A stretch of DNA of 42,408 nt from Tannerella sp. (GTDB lineage Bacteria; Bacteroidota; Bacteroidia; Bacteroidales; Tannerellaceae). Location of the stretch: assembly GCA_031276175.1 (NCBI GenBank), contig JAISNP010000121.1, forward strand, positions 1 to 42,408, given 5' to 3'. The notes under the pieces are model-generated. The model had not been told where the DNA came from. It was given only the letters and a program-made list of their open reading frames with translations, and ran no database searches. This document shows positions 26,901 to 34,330 of the stretch, in pieces (the first letter of the stretch is position 1; each line of letters starts with the position of its first letter). The position numbers were made by a program, and so were the translations under genes.

Positions 26901-28473
26901 AACGCTCCGTGACCATCTGGAAACCCGTATTGAACATAAATGCAAAACGATTGAATATATTTTTCCGTTTTTCGCCCGTATGATGACCGCGCAGGAAAAT
27001 GGCGCACAAGGCAGGGCTTAACGTCAGGGCATTTACGGCAGAAATAAGAATCGAAACAGCCAGAGTCAGTCCGAACTGACGGTAAAACACGCCCGACGTC
27101 CCTCCGATGAAACTGACGGGAATAAACACGGCCGACATCACCAGCGTTATCGAAATGATAGCCGGCGCAATCTCCCGCATCGCCTTGAGCGCAGCTTCCC
27201 GTGCATTGGTCATGCCTGCGTCCAATTGCGCATGTACGGCCTCGACTACCACAATCGCATCATCCACCACAATCCCGATGGCCAGCACCAAAGCAAAAAG
27301 TGTCAGCAGGTTTACGGAGAATCCGAACAGTTCGAGAAAGAAAAACGTCCCTATGATGGCAACCGGTACGGCAATGGCAGGGATAAGCGTAGAACGGAAA
27401 TTTTGCAGGAACAAGAGTACTACGGCAAACACGAGCAGAAACGCCTCCAGCAACGTATGTATCACCTTTTCGATAGACGCATCAAGAAATTCGTTGGCAT
27501 CCTGCACGTAAACGATTTTCAGTCCCGGCGGAAACGAAGCCTCCGCGCTTTTCAGTTCCGCTTTGATGTTGTTGATGATTTCCTGCGCATTGGAGCCTGC
27601 CGTCTGATTAATGCCGATAGTCACGGATTCGTTTCCGTCCAATCGCGAGATGACATTATAGTTGAGTGCGCCGAGTTCGACCCGCGCCACATCGCGCAAG
27701 CGGAGAATCCGGCCGTTCATCGAGCGCACGACAACGTCTTCGTACTCGATTACGGATTTCAACCGGCCTGTATATTTTAATGTATACTGAAAGCTTTGCC
27801 TGCTCTCCTGTCCCAATTCACCGGGAGCGGCTTCGATATTCTGTTCCTGCAGGGCGGAGATGATTTCCTGCGGCGTAATCATGTATGCCGCCATCACATC
27901 GGGTTTCAGCCAGATACGCATCGAATAGTCGCGTGCGCCGTACACATTGGCATCGCCCACTCCCTTGACGCGCTTGATGGGCGGCAGCAGATGGATATTG
28001 GCGTAGTTTTGGAGAAACGTCTGGTCGTATTCGGGATTGCTTGTCGTAAAATTAATCATCAGGATAGTAGAACTTTGTTGCTTACGGACAGTCACGCCGA
28101 TTTGCGTCACTTCCTGCGGCAGACGGGGCGTGGCGCGTGCTACCTGATTTTGCACGTTCACGGCGGCAATGTCGGGGTTGATGCCTTTTTCAAAAAAGAC
28201 GGTGATGCTTGCACTGCCCGTGTTCGATGCCGAAGACGTCATGTACGTCATTCCTTCGACGCCGTTGATTTGTTCTTCCAGCGGAATCACAACAGCATTC
28301 ATCACCACATCCGCATTTGCGCCCGGATAGTTTGCCGAAACACGTACGGTGGGCGGCGCAATGTCCGGATACTGCTCGACGGGCAGCATAAACAGGCCGA
28401 TAATGCCCAATACCACGATAAGGATAGAGATAACTGTCGATAAAACGGGTCTGTCTATAAATGTCTTCAACAT
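23938..28473 (-). CDS. RND efflux permease (HAE1/AcrB-like) fused to a TolC/OprM-like outer-membrane factor
   Basis: One open frame of 1511 codons. Residues 1 to about 1040 form a complete AcrB-like permease: MLKTFIDRPVLSTVISILIV start, two large periplasmic loops, the GIVVDDAIVVVEAV helix with the paired proton-relay Asps, and a last helix ending LYIIFQLLQEKF. Residues about 1047-1063 then form a basic, hydrophobic, lipobox segment (KSG...ALTASVSSC) with Cys1063. The remaining 449 residues look like an OprM/NodT-type outer-membrane factor (WEVDLWGKLNRQARAR; LRPDVRAAELQFRAA; TYLEVLTAQQNYLNAQ). The mature length after Cys1063 fits a stand-alone lipoprotein of that family. It follows its membrane fusion protein by 20 bp. 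Confidence 0.95.
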   Translation of the reverse strand: MLKTFIDRPVLSTVISILIVVLGIIGLFMLPVEQYPDIAPPTVRVSANYPGANADVVMNAVVIPLEEQINGVEGMTYMTSSASNTGSASITVFFEKGINPDIAAVNVQNQVARATPRLPQEVTQIGVTVRKQQSSTILMINFTTSNPEYDQTFLQNYANIHLLPPIKRVKGVGDANVYGARDYSMRIWLKPDVMAAYMITPQEIISALQEQNIEAAPGELGQESRQSFQYTLKYTGRLKSVIEYEDVVVRSMNGRILRLRDVARVELGALNYNVISRLDGNESVTIGINQTAGSNAQEIINNIKAELKSAEASFPPGLKIVYVQDANEFLDASIEKVIHTLLEAFLLVFAVVLLFLQNFRSTLIPAIAVPVAIIGTFFFLELFGFSVNLLTLFALVLAIGIVVDDAIVVVEAVHAQLDAGMTNAREAALKAMREIAPAIISITLVMSAVFIPVSFIGGTSGVFYRQFGLTLAVSILISAVNALTLSPALCAIFLRGHHTGEKRKNIFNRFAFMFNTGFQMVTERYRRSLHFLGKRGHRWITVTLILGMTALLFAMMRIIPSGFVPQEDSGGVMGMVTLAPGASLDRTHEVVLEVTNIAREIEHVKHVASLAGVNFMSGMGGSYATIQLKMDPWNQRKITTNEVAAVLKEKTAHIKDATFIFMGTPTLQGFGLSNGVEIQMQDRTGGDINYFFETTNRFLDAMRKRPEVTMAMTTFNPNFPQKQLEADIAKIKEAGLTLGQVMSTLQAYVGSMYVSDFNLYGKQYRVMVQASPEYREKLDDLNGYFVRTASGEMAPVTEFLTVRDVTAPQTLSRFNMYSSMNLTIMPDYVAGYANGDVLRAVKEVAEEVLPDNFTYDFSGMTREEVKSGEQTYMILALCLIFVYLLLAALYESYILPLAVICSLPIGLAGVYVFIYGGMAMGTGIVNNIYVQISLIMLIGLLAKNAILIVEYAVQRRRQGMSVVEAAIQGAVARLRPILMTSFALIFGLLPLALASGAGAIGNRSIGISAIGGMLTGTLLGVLVVPSLYIIFQLLQEKFSKSGLVNAAQVAVVGIALTASVSSCQVIHKYQSPEVDTTDLYRTADFGHDDTTTVAAIPWAEYFTDTNLQSLIEEGLRENFDLRAAYLRIQSAEAGLQVARAAYFPVVSLNGQVTHARTSVRNDVVDALGYGSNQYRLGVAVQWEVDLWGKLNRQARARYAQYLSSHEYRRLIQTSLVSTIATSYYTLMALDEQLRISNETVRLLDDSHRSMQAMMDAGFLNAAAVEQSNALKLSTQASALNLELAIYKLENVLSVMLGRKPGAIARRSFDTWKAPDTPLPHGVPAQMLALRPDVRAAELQFRAAFELHNVAQAALYPSLTLGSGSMAGYGAASPADFFRPENLFANVIGGLTQPLFAGKQLRAQVKIAKAQEDEAFLNFQKTVLTAASEVSDILYTYEKAQAKTGVRAGQIESLRKAADYTQELLRAGEATYLEVLTAQQNYLNAQLAITGDNLEKAQTVIDLYRALGGGED

Positions 28474-28493
28474 AGAAATAACATTCTTGAGAT

Positions 28494-29603
28494 TTATTGT
28501 TCAAAAACGATTTTGGCGCCGTGCGAGAGCGTCGCCACGCCTCCCGTCACAATACGTTCACCCGTCGAAAGTCCGCTGTGCACGATATACGTCCGACCGT
28601 CGGGCGTAGGGGTGACCGAAAGGATACGTTGCTGTGCCGTTCCGTCTTCGACGACGTAAACCAGCACCTTGTCCTGCTGGGCGAAAGTAGCGCGTTGCGG
28701 AATCAAAATCACATCGCTGTAAGCCGTGGGCACGGATACCTTACCGCTCATCCCGCTACGGAGTATGCCTTCTTCGTTGGGGAACTCGGCACGAAAACCG
28801 GCGCTGCCCGTAGAAACGTTCACGATGCCCGTGATGGTTTCTATCCGGCCTTTGTACGGATATGCCATGCCGTCTGCCAGGGTAAGCGTGATTTCGGACG
28901 CATGTTTCAACTTTTCGGCTTGCGTATTGCCTTCGAGACCGCTCAAAAATTCGGCCAGTTCCTTTTCGTTCAGAGAGAAACAGGCAAATACGGTTTTCGT
29001 ATTGGCCACGGTAGTCAATACGTTCTGGCTGTTCACCAGACTGCCTTTCCGATAGGGTACGGCGCCTACATGGCCGTCCACGGGGCTAATGACGGACGTC
29101 CATGATAGTGTGGCTTCCGCATTTTTCTGTTGCGCCCTGGCCTGCTCGTGTGCAGCCGAGGCTGCGTTGAGGGCATTCCGGCTGGCTTCCAACTGTACGG
29201 CGCTGATGATGCCCTTTTCGGCCAGTGGAGTCATACGGCTCACGTTCAGTTCGGCCGTAGCCAGTTGAGCCTCGGCCGACGCGACGGCCGCACGCGCAGT
29301 CATCACCGCCTGCTCGGCCTGTGGAGAGTTGATTTTGAACAGCAACTGTCCCTGCTTCACCGTCGAACCCTCGTCTATATAAATGTGGTCTACAAATCCG
29401 TCAATCCGGGGACGGATTTCAATGTCTTCCCGGCCGCGGATAGTTGCCGGATAAGAAGTGATCAGTTCCGTAGCGCCGGTCGAAACAATCATTGTCGGAT
29501 ACGTTTGCGGAGCATCGTTTCCTCCGTCCCCCTGCTGCTTTCCACATGAAAGCATTGCAAGCAACATTATTGTTGCTCCGTTCAAATACAACATCTTCTT
29601 CAT
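28494..29603 (-). CDS. RND efflux membrane fusion protein (AcrA-like lipoprotein)
   Basis: A 369-residue periplasmic adaptor with a lipoprotein signal; the hydrophobic stretch ends LLAMLSC with lipidated Cys at about residue 20. The lipoyl/barrel-sandwich halves (EIRPRIDGFVDHIYIDEGSTVKQG and SPVDGHVGAVPYRKGSLVN) flank a helical hairpin (about 95-160). Beta-barrel and membrane-proximal parts follow. It would bridge the permease and the outer-membrane factor encoded by the next gene. It is the first gene of the minus-strand efflux operon, transcribed from the region 29604-29720. Confidence 0.95.
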   Translation of the reverse strand: MKKMLYLNGATIMLLAMLSCGKQQGDGGNDAPQTYPTMIVSTGATELITSYPATIRGREDIEIRPRIDGFVDHIYIDEGSTVKQGQLLFKINSPQAEQAVMTARAAVASAEAQLATAELNVSRMTPLAEKGIISAVQLEASRNALNAASAAHEQARAQQKNAEATLSWTSVISPVDGHVGAVPYRKGSLVNSQNVLTTVANTKTVFACFSLNEKELAEFLSGLEGNTQAEKLKHASEITLTLADGMAYPYKGRIETITGIVNVSTGSAGFRAEFPNEEGILRSGMSGKVSVPTAYSDVILIPQRATFAQQDKVLVYVVEDGTAQQRILSVTPTPDGRTYIVHSGLSTGERIVTGGVATLSHGAKIVFEQ

Positions 29604-29635
29604 ATGTAAATCAAAAATTATTATAATCCATGCAG

Positions 29636-29705
29636 TTGTAATACACTGATGTTCGGTACATCGTCAATTGTGACGACAAATGTATGACAAATTGCAGTAT
29701 TACAA
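29636..29705. promoter_or_regulatory. Nested inverted repeats upstream of the efflux operon, possible operator
   Basis: Three pairs of arms share nearly one centre (29669-29671): TTGTAATAC (29636-29644) with GTATTACAA (29697-29705), TACAT (29657-29661) with ATGTA (29680-29684), and TCGTCA (29661-29666) with TGACGA (29671-29676). It lies between the divergent efflux and aldo/keto reductase genes. A regulator site or hairpin is inferred; no local regulator gene is adjacent. Confidence 0.45.
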
Positions 29706-29803
29706 TAGCAAATTAACGGTAAACATCAATATTTTTACACTAAACACGAAAAGGAAATTAGTTATCGCGAAAAAGCATAATCTCTTTTCGGGGGAATATT
29801 TAA

Positions 29804-29811
29804 TACCTTTG
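29804..29811 (+). promoter_or_regulatory. -7 promoter element for the aldo/keto reductase gene
   Basis: TACCTTTG, a full TAnnTTTG match, about 28 bp before the ATG at 29840. Confidence 0.6.
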
Positions 29812-29839
29812 TGTCCGAAATAATTCACTGTATTTGAAT

Positions 29840-30757
29840 ATGAAAAATATTAAGATTTCGACGACCGGTTTGGAGGCGTCGAATATTGTTTTAGGATGTA
29901 TGCGACTGAAAAACCTGTCCGTATCCGAAGCGAAAGTATTGTTGCATACGGCGCTGGACGAAGGAATCAACTTTTTCGATCATGCCGATATTTACGGCGA
30001 CGGCATCTGCGAAAGCATTTTTGCCGATGCGCTACCGAAGGGCGCAGCCACGCGAGAAAAAATCTTTATCCAGAGCAAATGCGGTATCCGCCGAGGCTAC
30101 TTCGATTTTTCGAAAGCACATATCCTCGAGGCGGCAGACGGGATTTTGAAACGCCTGCGGACGGAATATGTCGACGTGCTGTTACTGCATCGCCCCGATG
30201 CACTGATTGAGCCTGAAGAAGTAGCCGAAGCATTTGATACGCTGCTGTCGGCAGGAAAAGTGCGGCATTTCGGCGTATCCAATTTCAACCCGATGCAAAT
30301 CGAACTGCTGCAAAAATATGTGTCCGTCAAACTGTCCGTCAACCAGTTGCAATTCAGCATTGCACATACGCCGATGATTGACTGCGGGCTGACCGTCAAC
30401 ATGCATGTCAGGCAGAGCGTTAACCGCGAAGGACACATTCTGGATTATTGCCGTCTGCACGATATTACGATTCAGGCGTGGTCGCCTTTCCAAAAGGGCT
30501 TTTTCGACGGCCCGTTCCTCGGAGACCCCGAATATGCGAAACTGAACGCCGTCGTCGACCGGCTTGCCGCCAAATACGAGGTGACGCCTTCGGCCGTAGC
30601 CACAGGATGGATTACCCGCCATCCGGCCGACATACAGGTTATTCTGGGAACGACGCGTCCGTCGCGCATCATCGAAAGCTGCCGGGGCAGTATGCTTCCG
30701 CTGACGCGCGAAGAATGGTACGCCGTCTACACGGCGGCCGGCAACATTGTCCCGTAA
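29840..30757 (+). CDS. Aldo/keto reductase
   Basis: A 305-residue cytoplasmic oxidoreductase of the YdhF-like group. The catalytic tetrad is present: D47 and Y52 (FFDHADIYG), K80 (IQSKCG) and H117 (LLLHRPD). The GVSNF motif and the late TTRPSRI segment bind NADPH. The physiological substrate is not known. A TTG codon two positions upstream (29834) is less likely than the ATG. It reads away from the efflux operon and has its own promoter; a DUF1080 gene follows after a 54-bp gap. Confidence 0.93.
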   Translation: MKNIKISTTGLEASNIVLGCMRLKNLSVSEAKVLLHTALDEGINFFDHADIYGDGICESIFADALPKGAATREKIFIQSKCGIRRGYFDFSKAHILEAADGILKRLRTEYVDVLLLHRPDALIEPEEVAEAFDTLLSAGKVRHFGVSNFNPMQIELLQKYVSVKLSVNQLQFSIAHTPMIDCGLTVNMHVRQSVNREGHILDYCRLHDITIQAWSPFQKGFFDGPFLGDPEYAKLNAVVDRLAAKYEVTPSAVATGWITRHPADIQVILGTTRPSRIIESCRGSMLPLTREEWYAVYTAAGNIVP

Positions 30758-30811
30758 ACAATTTCTATTTTCAAAATAATCAATGAACAACAAATTAAAA
30801 CTTTTTTTGTC

Positions 30812-31585
30812 ATGACACCACATCGAATTATAGGCTGCACGCTTGTTTTTATGATTTTCGCCTGTTCGCCGAAGAAACAACAAGACACGACGGATACCCG
30901 CCGGCCGCAGGAAATTCCCGAAATACTGCAAAATCATTCCGAAAAGGCATCGTTCACGAAGTTGGCCGACGGAAAGGCCGAACGGATTACCCTGTTCAAC
31001 GGGAAGGATTTGTCCGGCTGGTACACATTTACCCAAAAGTACGGGAAGAACAACGATGCGGAAAATCAGTTTCTGACGGAAAACGGGATGCTGCATTTCG
31101 ACGGCGAACCAATGGGTTATCTCTGCACGAACGATTCATACAAGGACTATTATCTTAAAATCGTATTCCGCTGGGGAGAAAAGAAATATCCGCCGCGCGA
31201 AGACGGGCCGCGCGACAGCGGCGTACTGTATCATTTTCCGGATACGGCGAAAAATACCTTGTGGCCGATGTCCGTCGAATGTCAGATTCAGGAAGGCGAT
31301 TGCGGCGACTATTGGCTGATAGGCGGAACAACGGCCGATTCGCCGAACAAAAACGTGCACGAAGGTGCGCAGGGAAGATTTATCCGCTCGGGAAACTTTG
31401 AAAACCCGACTCCCGAATGGAATACCGTCGAAGTGATATGCTACGACGACAAATCGGAACATTACGTGAACGGGCATCTGGTAAATCAGGCATACAATCT
31501 GAGCGTTACCGGAGGAAAAATCCTGCTGCAACTCGAAGCCGCAGAGATTTTCTACAAAACGGTCGATTTGTTGCCGCTGAAATAA
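30812..31585 (+). CDS. DUF1080 lipoprotein (3-keto-disaccharide hydrolase-like)
   Basis: A 257-residue lipoprotein: hydrophobic TLVFMIFAC with lipidated Cys at residue 18. The body begins ITLFNGKDLSGWYTF and continues with DYYLKIVFRWGE, DSGVLYHF and EWNTVEVICYDD, the usual signature of the DUF1080 / LamG-like fold. Some members hydrolyse 3-keto-disaccharides; that activity is not shown by the sequence here. It would sit on the periplasmic or surface side of a membrane. A TlpA-like gene follows after 36 bp. Confidence 0.9.
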   Translation: MTPHRIIGCTLVFMIFACSPKKQQDTTDTRRPQEIPEILQNHSEKASFTKLADGKAERITLFNGKDLSGWYTFTQKYGKNNDAENQFLTENGMLHFDGEPMGYLCTNDSYKDYYLKIVFRWGEKKYPPREDGPRDSGVLYHFPDTAKNTLWPMSVECQIQEGDCGDYWLIGGTTADSPNKNVHEGAQGRFIRSGNFENPTPEWNTVEVICYDDKSEHYVNGHLVNQAYNLSVTGGKILLQLEAAEIFYKTVDLLPLK

Positions 31586-31621
31586 TCGTAAATTAAAGTC
31601 CCAAACATTAAAACGAATAAA

Positions 31622-32494
31622 ATGTCAACCAAAATGAAACATGTTAATTTATTATGTACATCGGATATGATGTCTCCATCGGCTGAAAGCCGCAATCTTC
31701 ATTTATTATTGCAGCGTCCGGACGACGGAATAAACAGCCCTTTTTCGGGAAAAGACGAAAAATCCTCGCGCGTGTTTGAAATAAACACGCGCGTGGATTC
31801 AGGCATTTTTCACGCCCCGGAAGTCTTTCCGCACGAACGACGGCTTCCGGCACGGAAGATTGCGGCTTCCGGCCGGTTGGGGTATTATATCCGATATACA
31901 TTTAATTTATTCATACTGTTAACGGTTGCCTGCGGCATATTCGCGTGCACGGGAAACAGGAAACCGGGACAAGACACGCAGGAAGGTGCGGAAAAATCCG
32001 ACGGACAGATTGTTACCGACACGGAACATCAGGCCGACGACAGAGGATACATTGTCAAAGTCGGCGACATGGCGCCCGATTTTACGATGACGACGATTGC
32101 CGGCAAGACGGTCAAACTCTCCGATTTGCGCGGCAAGGTGGTGATGCTACAGTTCACGGCAAGCTGGTGTGTCGTATGCCGCAAGGAGATGCCTTTTATA
32201 GAGAAGGATATATGGCTGAAGCACAAGGATAATCCGAAATTCGCCCTGTACGGCATCGACCGCGACGAACCGCAGGAAACCGTGGAGCAGTTTGTCTCGC
32301 AAACGGGCGTAACCTATCCGATGGGACTTGACCCCGGCGCAGACATTTTTGCCCTCTACGCCGAGCGCAAAGCAGGAATCACGCGAAACGTGATTGTCGA
32401 TTCCGAAGGCCGTATTGTTTTGCTGACCCGCCTGTATGATCCGGACGAATTTGCTTCGATGTGTCTGAAAATAGACGAATTGTTGACGGACTGA
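31622..32494 (+). CDS. TlpA-like thioredoxin lipoprotein, interrupted in frame by a palindromic element
   Basis: The 290-codon frame ends in a thioredoxin-like domain (about 147-290) with VGDMAPDFTM, the redox pair C183-C186 in SWCVVC, and a late GITRNVIVDSEG segment. Residues 94-109 (FNLFILLTVACGIFAC) are the core of a lipoprotein signal with Cys109. The first residues MSTKMKHVNL are separated from that core by 86 codons supplied by a 248-bp inserted element plus a 10-bp duplication. Joining across it restores a normal signal, MKHVNLFILLTVACGIFAC. The product may start instead at the TTG codon at 31877 inside the element, giving MGYYIRYTFNLF. Whether the protein is still exported is not known. 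Confidence 0.85.
   Translation: MSTKMKHVNLLCTSDMMSPSAESRNLHLLLQRPDDGINSPFSGKDEKSSRVFEINTRVDSGIFHAPEVFPHERRLPARKIAASGRLGYYIRYTFNLFILLTVACGIFACTGNRKPGQDTQEGAEKSDGQIVTDTEHQADDRGYIVKVGDMAPDFTMTTIAGKTVKLSDLRGKVVMLQFTASWCVVCRKEMPFIEKDIWLKHKDNPKFALYGIDRDEPQETVEQFVSQTGVTYPMGLDPGADIFALYAERKAGITRNVIVDSEGRIVLLTRLYDPDEFASMCLKIDELLTD
31644..31911. mobile_element. MITE-like palindromic element with 10-bp target duplication
   Basis: The element spans 31654-31901 (248 bp) and is flanked by direct repeats TTAATTTATT at 31644-31653 and 31902-31911. Its ends are inverted copies, ATGTACATCGGATAT on the left and the complement of ATGTATATCGGATAT on the right (14 of 15 match). A second mirrored block lies 31 bp in from each end (31685-31700 and 31855-31870). 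The centre is a perfect 11-bp hairpin, CGCGCGTGTTT with AAACACGCGCG (31767-31793). Element plus one repeat is 258 bp, so the reading frame continues through it. It encodes no transposase. Confidence 0.88.
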
Positions 32495-32534
32495 TTTTTC
32501 GTAAATGCACTTCCTGTTTTGGCATCGGCGCCTC

Positions 32535-32578
32535 AAAAAAATTACAGTGTGCACAAAATCACTTTGCGCACACTGTAA
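32535..32578 (-). terminator. Terminator after fabG
   Basis: A perfect 11-bp stem, TTACAGTGTGC (32542-32552) with GCACACTGTAA (32568-32578). On the minus strand it is followed by a T run (complement of 32535-32541), so it ends fabG transcripts. It may also slow transcripts from the opposite thioredoxin gene. Confidence 0.75.
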
Positions 32579-32612
32579 ATTACGGTTTTCAAACCGGATT
32601 CGGTGAAAACGG

Positions 32613-33359
32613 CTACATGTTCATTCCCCCGCAAACGGGAATTACCTGCCCCGTGACATACGACGAAAGATCCGACGCGAGGAAAGCGGCTACGTTGGCC
32701 ACATCTTCGGGCGTACCGCCACGGCGCAGAGGGATTTGTTTCGCCCACTCGGCACGCACTTCTTCCGAAAGGGCGGCCGTCATATCCGTAATAATGAACC
32801 CGGGCGCAATCGCGTTAGCCCGGATGCCGCGAGAACCCAGTTCCTTGGCTATCGACTTGGCCAGACCTATCATGCCGGCTTTGGATGCGGAATAATTCGC
32901 CTGACCCGCATTGCCCGAAATCCCTACTACCGACGCCATATTGATGATACTGCCGCTTTTCCGGCGCATCATGACCGGCGTTACGGCATGGATAAAGTTG
33001 AACGCCGATTTCAGGTTAATGTTAATGACCATATCCCATTGCTGCTCGCTCATGCGCATCATTAAGCCGTCGCGCGTGATACCCGCATTATTCACAAGCA
33101 CGTCGATACATCCGAAATCCTTTACTATCGCTTCGACGACCTGATGGGTTTCTTCGAAACCGGCAGCATTCGATGCGTATCCTTTGGCTTTAACGCCCAG
33201 CGCCTGAAGTTCTTTCTCGGTAGCCAATCCGGCCTCGTCTATTGCCAAATCCGTAAATGCAATGTTTGCTCCTTCGGATGCAAACTTAATTGCAACCGCT
33301 TTGCCGATACCGCGGGCTGCTCCCGTAATCACGGCTGTCTTTCCTTCCAATAATTTCAT
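32613..33359 (-). CDS. fabG: 3-oxoacyl-ACP reductase-like short-chain dehydrogenase
   Basis: A 248-residue SDR-family protein from the ATG at 33359 (MKLLEGKTAVITGAARGIG). The NAD(P)-binding motif GAARGIG lies at 13-19, NNAG at 90-93, and the catalytic S143, Y156 and K160 (YSASK) are present. Spacing fits E. coli FabG. An upstream ATG at 33389 would overlap the fabH stop codon and is not preferred. Gene follows fabH by 23 bp in a tetR-fabH-fabG set, which suggests a dedicated acyl-chain reductase rather than the housekeeping copy; this is inference. Confidence 0.92.
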   Translation of the reverse strand: MKLLEGKTAVITGAARGIGKAVAIKFASEGANIAFTDLAIDEAGLATEKELQALGVKAKGYASNAAGFEETHQVVEAIVKDFGCIDVLVNNAGITRDGLMMRMSEQQWDMVININLKSAFNFIHAVTPVMMRRKSGSIINMASVVGISGNAGQANYSASKAGMIGLAKSIAKELGSRGIRANAIAPGFIITDMTAALSEEVRAEWAKQIPLRRGGTPEDVANVAAFLASDLSSYVTGQVIPVCGGMNM

Positions 33360-33382
33360 ATATATAAATTTAGTTTCAAATC

Positions 33383-34330
33383 TCAACATTTAATCAAGCA
33401 AGCCCCGGCCGAATATCCACCTCCGAAGACGCTTATGCAAATCAAATCGCCTTTCCTGAAACGGTCTTTGTTTTGGGCATAGGCCAATGCGCAACTGGAT
33501 GAGCCGGTGTTTCCCAGTTCGTCGATGTTGTGCAATACTTTTTCTTCCGGCATGTTTATCTGTTCGGAAATATTTTTCAGTATCCGCATGTTGGCCTGAT
33601 GCGCAACAAAATACGAAACATCGTCCAGCGTATAGCCGTTTCGGTTCAGCAGACGGAACATATTGTGCGGCATAACCGTACAAGCCTTCGCAAAGACGTC
33701 GCGGCCTTCGGGCATACGTATGCCGCCGTGGCGCGGCCGCAGTTGTATGCTTTCGGGCCCTTTTCCTTCGCATCCCAGCGCTTCGGTATACACATCCAGC
33801 ATTTGTGCATCATTCTCCGTCACGGGTTCGTGTGAAAAGAAGAAAGCAACGGCCGCATCGCCCCAGAGGTGTCCCGTCTTCGGATCGTCTTCATTCCAAT
33901 AGGCCGAGTTCTTGTCGCCTCCGACTATCAAGGCTTTGCGCGCCTTTCCGGTAGCAAAATAGCCTTCTATCACTTCGAGCGCATTGACAAACGACGAACA
34001 TGCCGACGAAAGTAAAAATGCCTTGGTATTTGTGATTTCAAATTCGCGCTGCACGACGTGAGCTGCCGTCCCCACCGTATCGTAGGGCGAATACGTGGCG
34101 GAAATAATCAAATCCACTTCTTTTATATCATACGGAAGTCCGGGCAGCGCATTGCGAACGGCTTCGACACTCATCGTATTAATATTTTCTTCCGGTTTCG
34201 CAATCGCACGTGTCAATATGCCTGTGCGCTGGTATATCCATTCGCTCGTTAATCCGTTCAATTTAAAAAAATAATCATTCGCTATACGACCTTCAGGGAT
34301 GTAATATCCCGATGCATTAATATACATCAT
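33383..34330 (-). CDS. fabH: 3-oxoacyl-ACP synthase III-like condensing enzyme (KAS III)
   Basis: A 315-residue thiolase-fold enzyme with the KAS III triad C111 (SSACSSF), H244 (AHQANMRI) and N274 (GNTGSSS). It would start or extend acyl chains by joining an acyl-CoA to malonyl-ACP. Its gene lies directly after a TetR regulator (no gap) and before fabG. The gene symbol denotes family, not proof that it is the cell's primary initiating enzyme. The second residue is also Met, so start could be at 34327. Confidence 0.9.
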   Translation of the reverse strand: MMYINASGYYIPEGRIANDYFFKLNGLTSEWIYQRTGILTRAIAKPEENINTMSVEAVRNALPGLPYDIKEVDLIISATYSPYDTVGTAAHVVQREFEITNTKAFLLSSACSSFVNALEVIEGYFATGKARKALIVGGDKNSAYWNEDDPKTGHLWGDAAVAFFFSHEPVTENDAQMLDVYTEALGCEGKGPESIQLRPRHGGIRMPEGRDVFAKACTVMPHNMFRLLNRNGYTLDDVSYFVAHQANMRILKNISEQINMPEEKVLHNIDELGNTGSSSCALAYAQNKDRFRKGDLICISVFGGGYSAGACLIKC

